DNA from: Lumbricus rubellus
Lineage: Eukaryota > Annelida > Clitellata > Crassiclitellata > Lumbricidae
Direction of reading: 5' to 3'
DNA: 64,000 nucleotides
Assembly (NCBI GenBank): GCA_945859605.1
Contig: OX243811.1
Location: forward strand, 58,184,766 to 58,248,765
Below the pieces are notes generated by a model. That model was not told the origin of the DNA, made no database searches, and was given only the letters and a program-made list of their open reading frames with translations. The position numbers were made by a program, and so were the translations under genes. Each line of letters opens with the position of its first letter. The stretch's first letter is position 1. This document shows, piece by piece, positions 1 through 8,775 of the stretch.

Positions 1-113
1 ATAAGGGCAGGTACAGATCTGGATTAGATACATTTTACATTAAATAAAAGCAATAATAAAATGATAACAAAATTTAAGATTTTATATTCTAGGTTTAAAA
101 ATAGCTATCTAAA

Positions 114-887
114 ATGGAAACCCTTCTTGACGAAATTTTATCTACTACTCAAACGATTGCACGCAACACAGAGGCTAAAGAATCCTTTTGCATTTTGTTG
201 AGCGAAAGGAGCACACGAATTCGAACGAAATTTAATCCACTAATCGAACTGGACAAAAGTAAAACGTATGAAATGGCTCTTGTCAATCTTGAAACTTACT
301 ACAGTTTTCCTAATATAGATGAAACAAATAATAAATTCGTATATTCGTCAGATAACGGTGTAACGTGGGAAGATTTAGACATTCCAACCGGTTGCTATGA
401 AATCGATGACTTAAACGAATACATACAGAGAATTCTAAAAGAAGAAGGTCATGGACAATGTATAAAGTTGCAACCAAATAACAATACTTTGAAGGCTGTT
501 TTGGAAATTGATGAGAACTATAAAGTTGATTTTACAGTACCAAATTCAATTAGTACCGTTCTAGGATTTCAGAGTCGTGTATACTCCGAAGGATATAACG
601 AATCCGAGCACATAGTCGATATAAACAGCGTGAATAGTTTACGAGTTACGAGTGATGTAATAGGATCATCGTATGCCAACGGAACTACGGAGAACATAAT
701 TTATTCTTTCTTTCCATCGGTCGGGCCTGGTTATAAGATAATCGAATCTCCTCATAATCTGGTTTATCTTCCAATAACGCTATACTCTATTTCATCGATG
801 GAAACAAAACTAATAGACCAAAATGGAAAACTAATTAATTTAAGAGGTGAGGAATTATCGATACGATTTCATATAAGAGAGGTTTAA
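114..887 (+). CDS. Polinton penton-like minor capsid protein
   Basis: 257-residue protein that I recognise as the minor capsid (penton, single jelly-roll) type of Polinton/adintovirus elements. It would form the vertices of an icosahedral shell. The C-terminal half carries the typical stretch: an LGFQSRVYSEGYNESE segment (about residues 149-163), a SFFPSVGPGYKI segment, a PHNLVYLPITLYSI segment, and a final GEELSIRFHIRE beta-strand. The N-terminus has a short STTQT/ARNTEA helix of the kind used to dock other virion proteins. The start is the first ATG after an AT-rich leader. The next gene begins 24 bp after the stop. Family assignment is from remembered conserved blocks; the capsid role is inferred from family and from the major capsid and protease genes in the same cluster. 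Confidence 0.75.
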   Translation: METLLDEILSTTQTIARNTEAKESFCILLSERSTRIRTKFNPLIELDKSKTYEMALVNLETYYSFPNIDETNNKFVYSSDNGVTWEDLDIPTGCYEIDDLNEYIQRILKEEGHGQCIKLQPNNNTLKAVLEIDENYKVDFTVPNSISTVLGFQSRVYSEGYNESEHIVDINSVNSLRVTSDVIGSSYANGTTENIIYSFFPSVGPGYKIIESPHNLVYLPITLYSISSMETKLIDQNGKLINLRGEELSIRFHIREV

Positions 888-911
888 TTTAAAGTTTATA
901 TTTAATATAAG

Positions 912-1535
912 ATGAGCGCTTACGCTAAGGTCAAAGTTAATATTTCTGAAGGGCAAAAAGAGAAGATTAAGCGAGCTGCTCAAGTAGGGACTGGAGTGAG
1001 TATAAGACTTTCTCATGAAGATATAACTGGTGAGCATGTATTAGCCCTAAACCAGAGGCAAATTAACAAGTTAACTAAAGCGTATCAGAATGGAACTGGT
1101 GTGACAATTAAAATGGGTAAAAAGCAATTAGAAGACAATGCGAGAGTCGAAGGCGGATTTATTGGCGCTATTCTACCGTTCTTAGCAACAGCCGGAAAGT
1201 TTCTACTGTCTAGTGTTCTCCCGAGTTTAGCCACAGGAGCCTTAACAGGATTGGGTTCTGCAGCTGGTTCCAAAATTGTCGATAAAATTAGTGGATCTTC
1301 GATCTCACACCCGGTAAGTGGATCTGGCGTGCTCTACGTTAAGAAAGGAGGAATATGCTGTAAGATAAGGCCTGCTGGCGAAGGTCTTTTTCTATCTCCG
1401 TGGAAAAAGGGTAGTTCGATATCGGGTTCTGGTCTGTTTATGAAAAGAGGAGCAGGATATATCAGCGGTGAAGGTCTTATACTTGGTCCCAATTCACCAT
1501 TTAAAAATATTCCTATTCTTGGAATGTTACTTTAA
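912..1535 (+). CDS. Membrane-active minor virion protein (pVI-like)
   Basis: 207 residues in three parts. Residues about 12-75 hold two related segments of about 28 residues, each with the pattern Q..K..KA.Q.GTGV.I. Next is VEGG-F at 79-83, which resembles an adenain-type cleavage site. Residues about 83-127 are a long hydrophobic/amphipathic stretch (FIGAILPFLATAGKFLLSSV and following) rich in Gly, Ala and Leu, as in membrane-lytic capsid proteins. The C-terminal part has four glycine-hairpin repeats (GSGVLYVKKGG, GEGLFLSPWKKG, GSGLFMKRGAG, GEGLILGPNSPF). I recognise the ending PNSPFKNIPILGMLL as common in Polintons. Role as a cleaved, membrane-disrupting internal capsid protein is inferred by analogy with adenovirus pVI. 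Preceded by an AT box ending TTAATATAAG just before the ATG. Confidence 0.6.
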   Translation: MSAYAKVKVNISEGQKEKIKRAAQVGTGVSIRLSHEDITGEHVLALNQRQINKLTKAYQNGTGVTIKMGKKQLEDNARVEGGFIGAILPFLATAGKFLLSSVLPSLATGALTGLGSAAGSKIVDKISGSSISHPVSGSGVLYVKKGGICCKIRPAGEGLFLSPWKKGSSISGSGLFMKRGAGYISGEGLILGPNSPFKNIPILGMLL

Positions 1536-1551
1536 AAAACCACTTATATAA

Positions 1552-1938
1552 ATGTCTGGATACGGTCACCCAATACACAAATTTATCACCAAACGGAAGC
1601 CTCGTGTGAGTCCGATAATTTGGATGCCTAAAGTGGTCACTCACGCTCCTGCAAGACAACGAGCAGGCGACAGATATGAGATTTTTGCTCAGCAAGCGAT
1701 AACGATTGAACCAAAGACAAATATTACAGTAGAAGTAGGCCTTGGAGTCCGAATGACCAGTGGAATGTGTCTAGTCTCTCTTAGACAGAAGTTGAAACAA
1801 CTCAGACTGAGCCTTCAAGATGGTACAGTACTAGAGGACGCAGAGGATATAATAATTACAATACAAAACAACTCCGATTCACCAGTTACTATAAACGAAA
1901 AAGACTCCATATGTTATGTTAATTACTACGATGCATAA
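1552..1938 (+). CDS. dUTPase-fold protein lacking catalytic motifs
   Basis: 128 residues. The region from about 38 to 126 follows the trimeric dUTPase fold: a motif-1-like AGDRYEIFA, then ITIEPKTNITVEVGLGVRM (the usual P..t..v.tGi strand pair), then an IQNNSDSPVTINEKDSICYV ending like the family's N-S-x-x-P-x-x-I-x-x-G-D-x-I strand. The catalytic parts are missing. The RSS loop is replaced by RQKL, and the usual G-x-I-D-x-D-Y-R-G loop is DGTVLEDAED, without the Tyr and Arg. A structural or regulatory role is therefore more likely than dUTP hydrolysis. The upstream ATG context is TTATATAAATG, only 13 bp after the previous stop. The fold is inferred from pattern only. Confidence 0.5.
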   Translation: MSGYGHPIHKFITKRKPRVSPIIWMPKVVTHAPARQRAGDRYEIFAQQAITIEPKTNITVEVGLGVRMTSGMCLVSLRQKLKQLRLSLQDGTVLEDAEDIIITIQNNSDSPVTINEKDSICYVNYYDA

Positions 1939-1945
1939 ATTGTAC

Positions 1946-2006
1946 GTTTTATGTTTACGTTTTATGTTTACGTTTTACGTTTACGTTTTACGTTACGTTT
2001 TAAACA
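1946..2006 (+). repeat. Short tandem repeat of TTTACGTTTTA/ATGTTTACG type
   Basis: Five or six imperfect copies of a 6-13 bp ACGTTT-containing unit fill the space between the dUTPase-like gene and the next start. The frame of the following gene happens to be open through it, so an upstream ATG at 1951 would add 25 repeat-encoded residues. That start is unlikely to be real. Confidence 0.7.
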
Positions 2007-2025
2007 TTATACTTATAATAAGAAA

Positions 2026-2925
2026 ATGTCACTACTGAAAATTAGTGATCCCGCAAAAAGAGATTTTATTATCGAAGAGTTTTTAAAAACGAAAAAAAAT
2101 ATTAAACAAAACTTTCTCTCAGAGAGAATAGATGATCTTGGACTTCAACGAGAATTAACGAAAATCTACAAACCAATAGTCGACTCTCAATCAGCAATTT
2201 CGAAAGAACAAAACGCTTTGCTGTCGACAATAAAGGATAACTCTGCAGCAACATCACTTGCTCTAAAATCACTTCCAGATTCGTTGAAAACTATTCAATT
2301 TCCCCAGTATCCGTCTATAGAGGCGTACGATGACGATGACCCAGTAGAAGACATTAGAAGGTTAGAATTAGGAAATATTGCAGTTGAATACCTTAAAAAA
2401 TATGCTTCTGATAAAAGACTTGTGGACACAACATTCGGATTAAGATCAAGAGATGGAAAATTCTACATCGGTGACAGCGAAGCCTCAATCCAAGGAAATG
2501 ATATTACAGTTGGAACCACAACTTATCAAGGAACTCCAGGATTATGGGAATTGTTAACGTTAGCTAGTCCAAACAGTTCAATTTATGATAATCGTGATCT
2601 CAAAGAATACGCCGAGATTCTAACTAAAACGAATGCCATGAGTCAGCCAAATAAACCAAACAAACCTAAATCGTCTAGAAGTGTAAAATATGCAAAGATA
2701 ATAAAACCCATATGGGACGATTACATAAAGTTAAGAGGTAAAACAGGAAGCGGAATAATTACCATTCCTTCAGATCCTAACGAATTAGTAAAACAATTAG
2801 AGTTGCGAATATATAGCTACAAAGCGGGAAATACAGGAGTAAGAAATGAAATTGTAGGTATGACGGATGAGTTACTGAGACAGGGAGTGATATCCAAAGA
2901 TGAATATAAAAAATTGATGATCTAA
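2026..2925 (+). CDS. Conserved Polinton protein, DUF8207-like
   Basis: 299 residues from the ATG at 2026, which is preceded by the AT box CTTATAATAAGAAA. The frame is open to 1951, but that extension is encoded by the repeat before the gene. The first 100 residues are charged helices, probably coiled coil (KRDFIIEEFLKTKKNIKQNF and following). Next come an acidic DDDDPVED segment and a globular C-terminal region with GRxRDGKFYIGD, TTYQGTPGLWELLTLASP and DLKEYAEILTKTNA, then NKPKSSRSVKYAKIIKPIWDD. The GTPGLWELL / LKTNA / KPKSSRS signature is one I know from Polinton-encoded proteins grouped, I believe, as DUF8207. Function unknown; a virion-assembly role is suggested only by its position among capsid genes. 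Confidence 0.6.
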   Translation: MSLLKISDPAKRDFIIEEFLKTKKNIKQNFLSERIDDLGLQRELTKIYKPIVDSQSAISKEQNALLSTIKDNSAATSLALKSLPDSLKTIQFPQYPSIEAYDDDDPVEDIRRLELGNIAVEYLKKYASDKRLVDTTFGLRSRDGKFYIGDSEASIQGNDITVGTTTYQGTPGLWELLTLASPNSSIYDNRDLKEYAEILTKTNAMSQPNKPNKPKSSRSVKYAKIIKPIWDDYIKLRGKTGSGIITIPSDPNELVKQLELRIYSYKAGNTGVRNEIVGMTDELLRQGVISKDEYKKLMI

Positions 2926-2984
2926 TTTAAAAAATTGATGATCTAATTTAAAAATTGATGATCTAATTTAAAAATTGATGATAT
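2906..2984 (+). repeat. Tandem copies of a gene 3' end
   Basis: The last coding bases and stop of the DUF8207-like gene (a TTGATGATCTAATTTAAAAA unit of 20-21 bp) are repeated about four times in tandem up to the next start. The last copy is altered to GATGATATAG just before the next ATG. This looks like replication slippage at a gene junction. Confidence 0.8.
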
Positions 2985-2988
2985 AGAA

Positions 2989-3345
2989 ATGCTGGTCGTT
3001 GCGAGAAGAAGTTATAAAAAAGTACACGTTGTCGGTGGAGCAGGAATATTCGATTCCATTGCAGGATTTCTCAAGAGACTACTGACATCGAATGCAGCCA
3101 AACAAATTGCGAGCACAGCTGTCAAAGAGATTGGGGGTGTTGCTAAGGATAAGGCGATCGACGTTGGAAAACGATTACTCAATAAGATACTCCCTAAAGC
3201 TCCCGTTCAGCAGCCGATAACTCAGGAAACTAAAGTCATTCTAGCTAGATTACTAGGATCGAATCCAGAAATGACGGGAGGAGCTATTAGAATTCAAGAT
3301 CTCGTAAAACGCTTAAACGGAGGTGGTTTGAAAATGGCAGCTTAA
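2989..3345 (+). CDS. Small basic amphipathic virion protein (pX/core-like)
   Basis: 118 residues, strongly basic. The N-terminus (MLVVARRSYKKVHVVGG) is followed by a long amphipathic alanine/lysine-rich helix (about 19-70, with GIFDSIAGFLKRLL) and a short C-terminal helix. It contains three Gly-Gly sites of the kind cut by adenain-type proteases: VVGG-A at 14-18, MTGG-A at 95-99 and LNGG-G at 109-113. The last two fit the adenovirus consensus (M/I/L)-x-G-G-x exactly. This suggests a precursor trimmed during virion maturation, condensing DNA or perturbing membranes. There is no enzymatic motif. Its place directly before the major capsid gene supports a virion role. The exact homologous family is not recognised. 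Confidence 0.5.
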   Translation: MLVVARRSYKKVHVVGGAGIFDSIAGFLKRLLTSNAAKQIASTAVKEIGGVAKDKAIDVGKRLLNKILPKAPVQQPITQETKVILARLLGSNPEMTGGAIRIQDLVKRLNGGGLKMAA

Positions 3346-3396
3346 ATTTATTTTGCTTAAACATATTTTCTTATTTAAAAATATATGTATAATAAA

Positions 3397-4695
3397 ATGC
3401 AATCCGATATTCTAAGATTCACAGAGCAACCATTGATCGATGAAGGTATCGAGCGATACGAATGGCACGAGTACGAACCTGTAGCGAGAACTAACCTTAA
3501 CAGTTCTGGTGAAATAAGAATAAATATTGAATTACAAGACTTATACAGTCACCCAGCAGAGTCATATCTACAATTCGAAGGAAGACTAATTAAAGCTGAC
3601 GACACCGCATACGTTAATGCCGATTTAGTCGCTCTTACGAATAATGGGCTTATGTATCTATTCAGTCAAATATCCTATCAGTTATCTAATCAAGAAATCG
3701 AAACGCTATTTCATCCGGGTCAAGCTACAACGATGCTCGGTTTACTTACGTATCCAAACGATTTTCAGTTGACTCAAGGCTTAAATCAGCTGTGGTATAA
3801 AGACACTGGAGCGACTGCTGTTATTGCGGACAACCCCGGCTTTGCCACTAGACAAAGCTTTCTCATTCGCAAACCAAACACTAAAGGAATGTTCAGCTTT
3901 ATTGTTCCGTTGAAACATATTTTCGGGTTTTGCGATGATTACGACAAGATTATTTACGGCTTCAAACAGACGCTGACTTTAGTTCGTAAAGCGGACGATG
4001 ATGCAATATTCCGAGATAACGCTGCAGCTGCTGGAAAAGTTGCGATAAACAAAATTTCATGGTTTATTCCACACGTTATTCCTTCCGATATGGAACGAAT
4101 GCAGTTGTATAAGACGATTGAATCAAAATTAACGTTGCCAGTTGCGTATAGAGCTCGTCAATGCGACACAATAACGGTTCCTCAGTCGACAAGTTTCAGT
4201 TGGCGTCTTAGCGTAAAAACATCACCTGAGAAACCTAGATATATCATCGTAGGATTTCAGACGGACCGTAGCGGTAATCAGGAAAGTAATCCGTCGCTAT
4301 TTAATCACTGCGATCTCAAGAACATATATGTGATGATGAATCAAGAAAGATATCCAGCTGTCGATCATAACCTGTCGTTTTCTAATCAACAATTCTCCAG
4401 AGCGTACAGAGACGCGTCCTCCTTTAGTCAAAAATTCTATGGTATGGATAAGTTGATTACCCAAAGCAATATAACACCTGTAGATTATAAAGAATTATAC
4501 CCGTTGTTCGTGTTCGATGTAAGCAAACAATCCGAGCGTTTGAAATCGTCAGTCGTTGATATTCAGATTAAAGCTCTTTTCAATGCAGCAGTGCCAGCCG
4601 ACACCGAAGCGTATGCTGTCGTAATTTCAGATAGGTTGCTGCAGTTCCAATCGGATGGACAGAAAATGAGTGTAGTGTATGGAAAATTGATTTAA
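3397..4695 (+). CDS. Major capsid protein (double jelly-roll hexon type)
   Basis: 432 residues from the ATG at 3397, which follows the usual TATAATAAA box. An in-frame ATG 12 bp earlier (3385) is less likely. I recognise it as the Polinton/adintovirus major capsid family. Seen: an N-terminal EYEPVARTNLNSSGEIRINI strand pair, an LQDLYSHPAESYLQFEGRL segment, a GMFSFIVPLKHIFGFCDDYDKI block near the middle, then SWRLSVKTSPEKPRYIIVGFQTDR and a LLQFQSDGQKMSVVYGKLI ending. Length fits a double jelly-roll hexon. It would self-assemble into the icosahedral shell with the penton at 114-887. Predicted beta-rich and with no signal peptide. The reading frame is intact throughout. Confidence 0.8.
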   Translation: MQSDILRFTEQPLIDEGIERYEWHEYEPVARTNLNSSGEIRINIELQDLYSHPAESYLQFEGRLIKADDTAYVNADLVALTNNGLMYLFSQISYQLSNQEIETLFHPGQATTMLGLLTYPNDFQLTQGLNQLWYKDTGATAVIADNPGFATRQSFLIRKPNTKGMFSFIVPLKHIFGFCDDYDKIIYGFKQTLTLVRKADDDAIFRDNAAAAGKVAINKISWFIPHVIPSDMERMQLYKTIESKLTLPVAYRARQCDTITVPQSTSFSWRLSVKTSPEKPRYIIVGFQTDRSGNQESNPSLFNHCDLKNIYVMMNQERYPAVDHNLSFSNQQFSRAYRDASSFSQKFYGMDKLITQSNITPVDYKELYPLFVFDVSKQSERLKSSVVDIQIKALFNAAVPADTEAYAVVISDRLLQFQSDGQKMSVVYGKLI

Positions 4696-4711
4696 AGAAT
4701 ACTTATATATT

Positions 4712-5041
4712 ATGAAGCTACCAGAGCTTAGAATGTTAGCCAAGCATCACGATGTTACAGGCACTTCGCATCTCAACAAACCTCAAATGATAGCTGTATT
4801 GATTGAAAAGAATATTCTTCCGACGGACTACAAGTCTGTGTCATATCGACATGACACGTTGAGTAGTATCAGGAAACAACCGAGAAGAGTAGATATTATA
4901 GATCGAGAGACTGGCGTTGTTACCTCGTATCCATCGATGTATAAAGCTGCTAAGGCGTTAGGTCAGAGTGCTGGCATAATAGCTTATCATAACGGAAATG
5001 TCTGGAGAGATAGATACGAAATTAAAGTGTATGAGAGATAG
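4712..5041 (+). CDS. SAP-domain plus NUMOD1-like DNA-binding protein
   Basis: 109 residues with two recognisable parts. Residues 1-37 (LPELRMLAKHHDV...SHLNKPQMIAVLIEKNIL) match the two-helix SAP DNA-binding motif. Residues about 60-107 (VDIIDRETGVVTSYPSMYKA, then AKALGQSAGIIAYHNGN and RYEIKVYE) match the NUMOD1 pattern found next to homing-endonuclease domains: a beta-strand, a helix-turn-helix with 'SM.kAAkaLg', and a closing strand. No nuclease residues are present, so it may be a stand-alone DNA-binding adaptor, possibly for genome ends, polymerase or the HNH nuclease nearby. It starts 16 bp after the capsid stop, with CTTATATATT immediately before the ATG. Confidence 0.5.
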   Translation: MKLPELRMLAKHHDVTGTSHLNKPQMIAVLIEKNILPTDYKSVSYRHDTLSSIRKQPRRVDIIDRETGVVTSYPSMYKAAKALGQSAGIIAYHNGNVWRDRYEIKVYER

Positions 5042-5100
5042 ATACATGTATGAAATTGAAGTGGATCTTCGATCTCACAGATAAGTGGATTATGGATTTT
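5000..5100 (+). repeat. Junction repeats including a copied piece of the gene at 912
   Basis: The end of the SAP/NUMOD1 gene (GAGAGATAGATAC, then GAAATT[A/G]AAGTG) is repeated at 5034-5061. It runs into a 20-bp exact copy (AGTGGATCTTCGATCTCACA, 5060-5079) of bases 1290-1309 inside the minor virion protein gene. This is a second case of duplication at a gene junction in this element. Confidence 0.7.
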
Positions 5101-5124
5101 AATATTTTTGCGTGGTAAGATAAA

Positions 5125-8100
5125 ATGGATTTAAAGAAAAGTAGTTTAAGAAACATGAACCATGTTGAACACTTGCTCGACTCGCCAGTTCCTGATATTA
5201 AGGTTCCTACGCTTACGCCTACACCTGGTAAATACAAACCAGTAGCGCCTAAGAGAAAATACAAAAATAGGGTTAGGACAAAAATAAATGAATTTGCGGA
5301 TTGGCTACTTAGTTATGTGCCTGAACGAGACAATAAAGTCGTAAATGAAAAACTCGAATCATTGAAGTCAACTGTTTCCAGGATATTTGATAAAATTAAA
5401 ATTCGAGAAACAGCGTCGGCTATTAAAGGATTCACCAAGCAGTATAGAATAGATGGAATTAATGGAATGGATGCCTCTTCGTTTCTTGATTTCGTCGGAC
5501 CGCAGGTAGTAAATCTGTTGTCGACTAATCGCCAAACAAAGGTTAATCTAGTTCTTACTTGTACTATGGAACGAGTAGATATGAAATCTGGAATAGTGAC
5601 TTCTGAGGATATACCATTCGTTTCCAGGGCAGAAGTTATTTTAGAAGCAACCGACTTGAATGAAATATACAGCAGAAAAAAGGATAAAATCATGGAGTCT
5701 ATTGCTAGTTTTCAGATGCAAGGAAGTAATTGGAGATTTAAAGCCGTTGTAAAATTAGATATAAATACGGTAAAATATACACCCTTAAGAGGTAGTTCTT
5801 ACATTCCACTTCCCAGCTTCTTAGCTAATAAAAAGGCTATTATAAATATGAAAAACGACGACGAAGAATGTTTCAAATGGTGTATCACTAGAGCTTTGAA
5901 TCCGGTTGTGAAAAATCCGGAAAAAATAACGAAAGCTTTGAAAGAACAATCGAAAAAACTTAATTGGAGTGGTATTGAGTTTCCAGTTGCTGCTGATGCT
6001 AATGTGATAGGTAGGTTCGAGAGAAATAATAATGTTAATGTTAATGTATTCGGTTATGAAAAAGAAGTATACCCGCTTTATCTGTCTAAGTGTGAAAGTA
6101 GTATTGATCTTTTGCTTATATCTGATGGAGAAAAAAAACATTATTGCTGGATAAAGAATTTTAACAGATTGATGACATCTGGGACTAATTCGAGGTACTA
6201 TTGTAAAAGATGCACGACTGGTTTCTCAACGACCAAAGCGCTTAACAACCATAATGAGTACTGCTCTCAACATAACGCACAAAAAATAGAAATGCCAGAA
6301 CCAGGAACTATGTTAAGTTTTAAAAATTATAACAATTCTATGAGGGTTCCTTTTATAGTCTACGCAGATTTCGAGTCTTTTGTGAAACCGATCGATACAT
6401 GCCAACCAAATCCAGAGTTGTCGTACACTAATAAATATCAAAAGCATACTCCTAGCTCCTTTTGTTACCACATAAAATGTTTCGATGATAGCGTATATTC
6501 ACAAGATCCTGTGACGTTTACGGCTGAAAGCGAAGATGATGATGTTGGTCAAATATTTGTAGATAAATTAGAAGAGAATATAAAACGAATATATAATCAG
6601 TTTAAATTTAAGAAGAATATGATATTTACAGAAGAGGACAAGAAGTGTTTTGATACAGCTACAACATGTCATATCTGTGAAAAAACGTTGGGCGAAGACC
6701 GAGTGAGAGATCACTGTCATCTTAGTGGTAAATTTAGAGGTGCTGCTCATAACAGTTGTAATTTAAACTATAAAGTCCCCAAGTTTTTCCCTGTAGTGTT
6801 TCATAATCTTTCCGGGTACGATTGCCATCTGTTCATTAAGAAACTGAGAGGTGATAATGGAGAGAAAATTAACTGCATACCTAACAACGAGGAAAAGTAT
6901 ATATCGTTTAGCAGAGAGGTTGTTGTCGGTAAGTTTGTAAAAGATGGAAAAGAAATACTAGTCCGACGAGAACTGCGTTTTATCGACAGTTTTAAATTTA
7001 TGGCTTCGAGTCTTGATGCTTTATCGAGGAACCTAAGCAAAGACCAGTGTAAAAATATTAGGAAACGATATACAGGAAAGAAGCTCGATCTTTTGCTAAG
7101 AAAAGGCATATATCCTTATGACTACATCGATTCATTTACTACCTTTAATGAAACCGAACTACCACCAAAATCCGCTTTCTATTCTAAGCTAAATGATTCG
7201 AATATTAGCGATGAAGACTACGAGCATGCACAAACGGTATGGAAAGAATTTGGATGCAAAACATTCAGAGAATATCACGATTTATACAACGTTTCGGATG
7301 TTCTGCTACTTGCTGATGTTTTCGAAAACTTTAGAGATGTGTGTATGAAGAACTATACGCTTGACCCTGCATGGTATTTTACATCTCCTGGCTTAGCCTG
7401 GGATGCCGCTTTAAAATTGACAGGCGTGAAATTAGAGTTATTGAGTGATTACAATATGATTCTGATGATTAAGCAAGGGATGAGAGGAGGAGTGAGCACA
7501 ATATCAAATCGTTACGGGAAAGCGAATAATAAATATATGAACGATTTCAACAGTAACGAAAATTCTACATTTATCACTTACCTGGATGCGAATAATCTAT
7601 ATGGATGGGCTATGATCAAACCTTTACCTACTCACGGGTTCAAATGGATGAATAAAGCTGATTTAAAAAATTGGAGAAGTATTCCATGCATATTGGAAGT
7701 TGATTTGGAATATCCTAAAGAGTTACACGACCTGCATAACGATTTTCCGTTAGCCCCCGAAAGCATTGAGATTGACAAAGTCAAAAAGTTAATTCCAAAC
7801 TTAAACCATAAAAAGAAGTATGTGCTGCATTACGATAATCTGAAGCTGTACGAGAGCTTAGGTCTGAAAATAACAAAAGTGCACAGAGGCATACTATTCG
7901 AGGAAAGCGATTGGTTGAAAAAGTATATCGATTTAAATACAGCTCTTAGAACGAAAGCTACTAATGACTTTGAGAAAGACTTTTTCAAATTAATGAATAA
8001 CAGTGTCTTTGGAAAAACTTGTGAGAACATTGAAAATCGTGTTGATATAAAGTTAGTGTGTCAGGAGGAGAAGGCTATTGAACTAGCCGCTAAACCTAAT

Positions 8101-8775
8101 TACGAGAGATGTACTATTTTCGATGAAAATCTAATAGCCGTTCACATGAAAAAAACTAAATTGTACTATAATAAACCTATCTATCTTGGCATGTGTATAT
8201 TAGATTTGAGTAAAACGTTGATGTATGAATTTCATTACAATTACATCAAGGATAAATACGGAAATAGAGCTAAATTATTATTTACCGATACAGATTCTTT
8301 GACATACGAAATTAAAACTGAAGACTTTTACTCAGATATCGCAGGTGATATTAAGGCTCGATTCGATACAAGTGACTATCCAAGAGATCATCCGTCTGGT
8401 ATTGAGATTGGAGTAAATAAAAAAGTTATTGGAATGTTCAAGGATGAAACTAGTGGAAAACAGATAAAAGAATTTATTGGACTCAGAGCAAAGTTGTATT
8501 CTTATAAGATGGCTGCTGGAGATGAGCACAAGAAATGTAAAGGTATTAAGAAGAATGTTGTCCAGAAAACTATTACTCACGAAGATTATAAAGATTGCTT
8601 ATTTACTAAAAAAGAACAACAACGAACGATGAATGTTATTAGATCTTATCATCACGATATTTATACAGAAGAAATTAATAAAGTTGCATTATCTGCAGAC
8701 GACGATAAACGGGTAATAATGGATGATAGTATAAGCACGTTATCTTATGGCCACTACTCGTTGAAAACTATTTAA
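5125..8775 (+). CDS. polB: Protein-primed family B DNA polymerase (Polinton polB)
   Basis: 1,216 residues, the full length expected for Polinton polymerase, with all catalytic motifs in order. ExoI is YADFESF (D415, E417). ExoII is FHNLSGYDCH and ExoIII is YHDLYNVSDVLLLADVF. Motif A is YLDANNLYG (D821), motif B is KLMNNSVFG (K955-G963), motif C is FTDTDS (D1055, D1057). Between the N-terminal region and ExoI there is a C2H2-like zinc finger (YYCKRC...H..YC, from C360). Between ExoI and ExoII there is a CHIC...RDHCHLSGKFRGAAHNSCN segment (D529-H532) of the endonuclease VII / HNH zinc type, often inserted in these polymerases. It copies the linear element using a terminal protein primer; both 3'-5' exonuclease and polymerase sites look active. 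The frame is intact, unlike the second polymerase at 60.8-64 kb. Confidence 0.92.
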   Translation: MDLKKSSLRNMNHVEHLLDSPVPDIKVPTLTPTPGKYKPVAPKRKYKNRVRTKINEFADWLLSYVPERDNKVVNEKLESLKSTVSRIFDKIKIRETASAIKGFTKQYRIDGINGMDASSFLDFVGPQVVNLLSTNRQTKVNLVLTCTMERVDMKSGIVTSEDIPFVSRAEVILEATDLNEIYSRKKDKIMESIASFQMQGSNWRFKAVVKLDINTVKYTPLRGSSYIPLPSFLANKKAIINMKNDDEECFKWCITRALNPVVKNPEKITKALKEQSKKLNWSGIEFPVAADANVIGRFERNNNVNVNVFGYEKEVYPLYLSKCESSIDLLLISDGEKKHYCWIKNFNRLMTSGTNSRYYCKRCTTGFSTTKALNNHNEYCSQHNAQKIEMPEPGTMLSFKNYNNSMRVPFIVYADFESFVKPIDTCQPNPELSYTNKYQKHTPSSFCYHIKCFDDSVYSQDPVTFTAESEDDDVGQIFVDKLEENIKRIYNQFKFKKNMIFTEEDKKCFDTATTCHICEKTLGEDRVRDHCHLSGKFRGAAHNSCNLNYKVPKFFPVVFHNLSGYDCHLFIKKLRGDNGEKINCIPNNEEKYISFSREVVVGKFVKDGKEILVRRELRFIDSFKFMASSLDALSRNLSKDQCKNIRKRYTGKKLDLLLRKGIYPYDYIDSFTTFNETELPPKSAFYSKLNDSNISDEDYEHAQTVWKEFGCKTFREYHDLYNVSDVLLLADVFENFRDVCMKNYTLDPAWYFTSPGLAWDAALKLTGVKLELLSDYNMILMIKQGMRGGVSTISNRYGKANNKYMNDFNSNENSTFITYLDANNLYGWAMIKPLPTHGFKWMNKADLKNWRSIPCILEVDLEYPKELHDLHNDFPLAPESIEIDKVKKLIPNLNHKKKYVLHYDNLKLYESLGLKITKVHRGILFEESDWLKKYIDLNTALRTKATNDFEKDFFKLMNNSVFGKTCENIENRVDIKLVCQEEKAIELAAKPNYERCTIFDENLIAVHMKKTKLYYNKPIYLGMCILDLSKTLMYEFHYNYIKDKYGNRAKLLFTDTDSLTYEIKTEDFYSDIAGDIKARFDTSDYPRDHPSGIEIGVNKKVIGMFKDETSGKQIKEFIGLRAKLYSYKMAAGDEHKKCKGIKKNVVQKTITHEDYKDCLFTKKEQQRTMNVIRSYHHDIYTEEINKVALSADDDKRVIMDDSISTLSYGHYSLKTI

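Noticed and set aside
1951..2025. Upstream start for the DUF8207-like gene
   Set aside because: The extra 25 residues are encoded by a short tandem repeat; the ATG at 2026 has the element's usual AT-box context.
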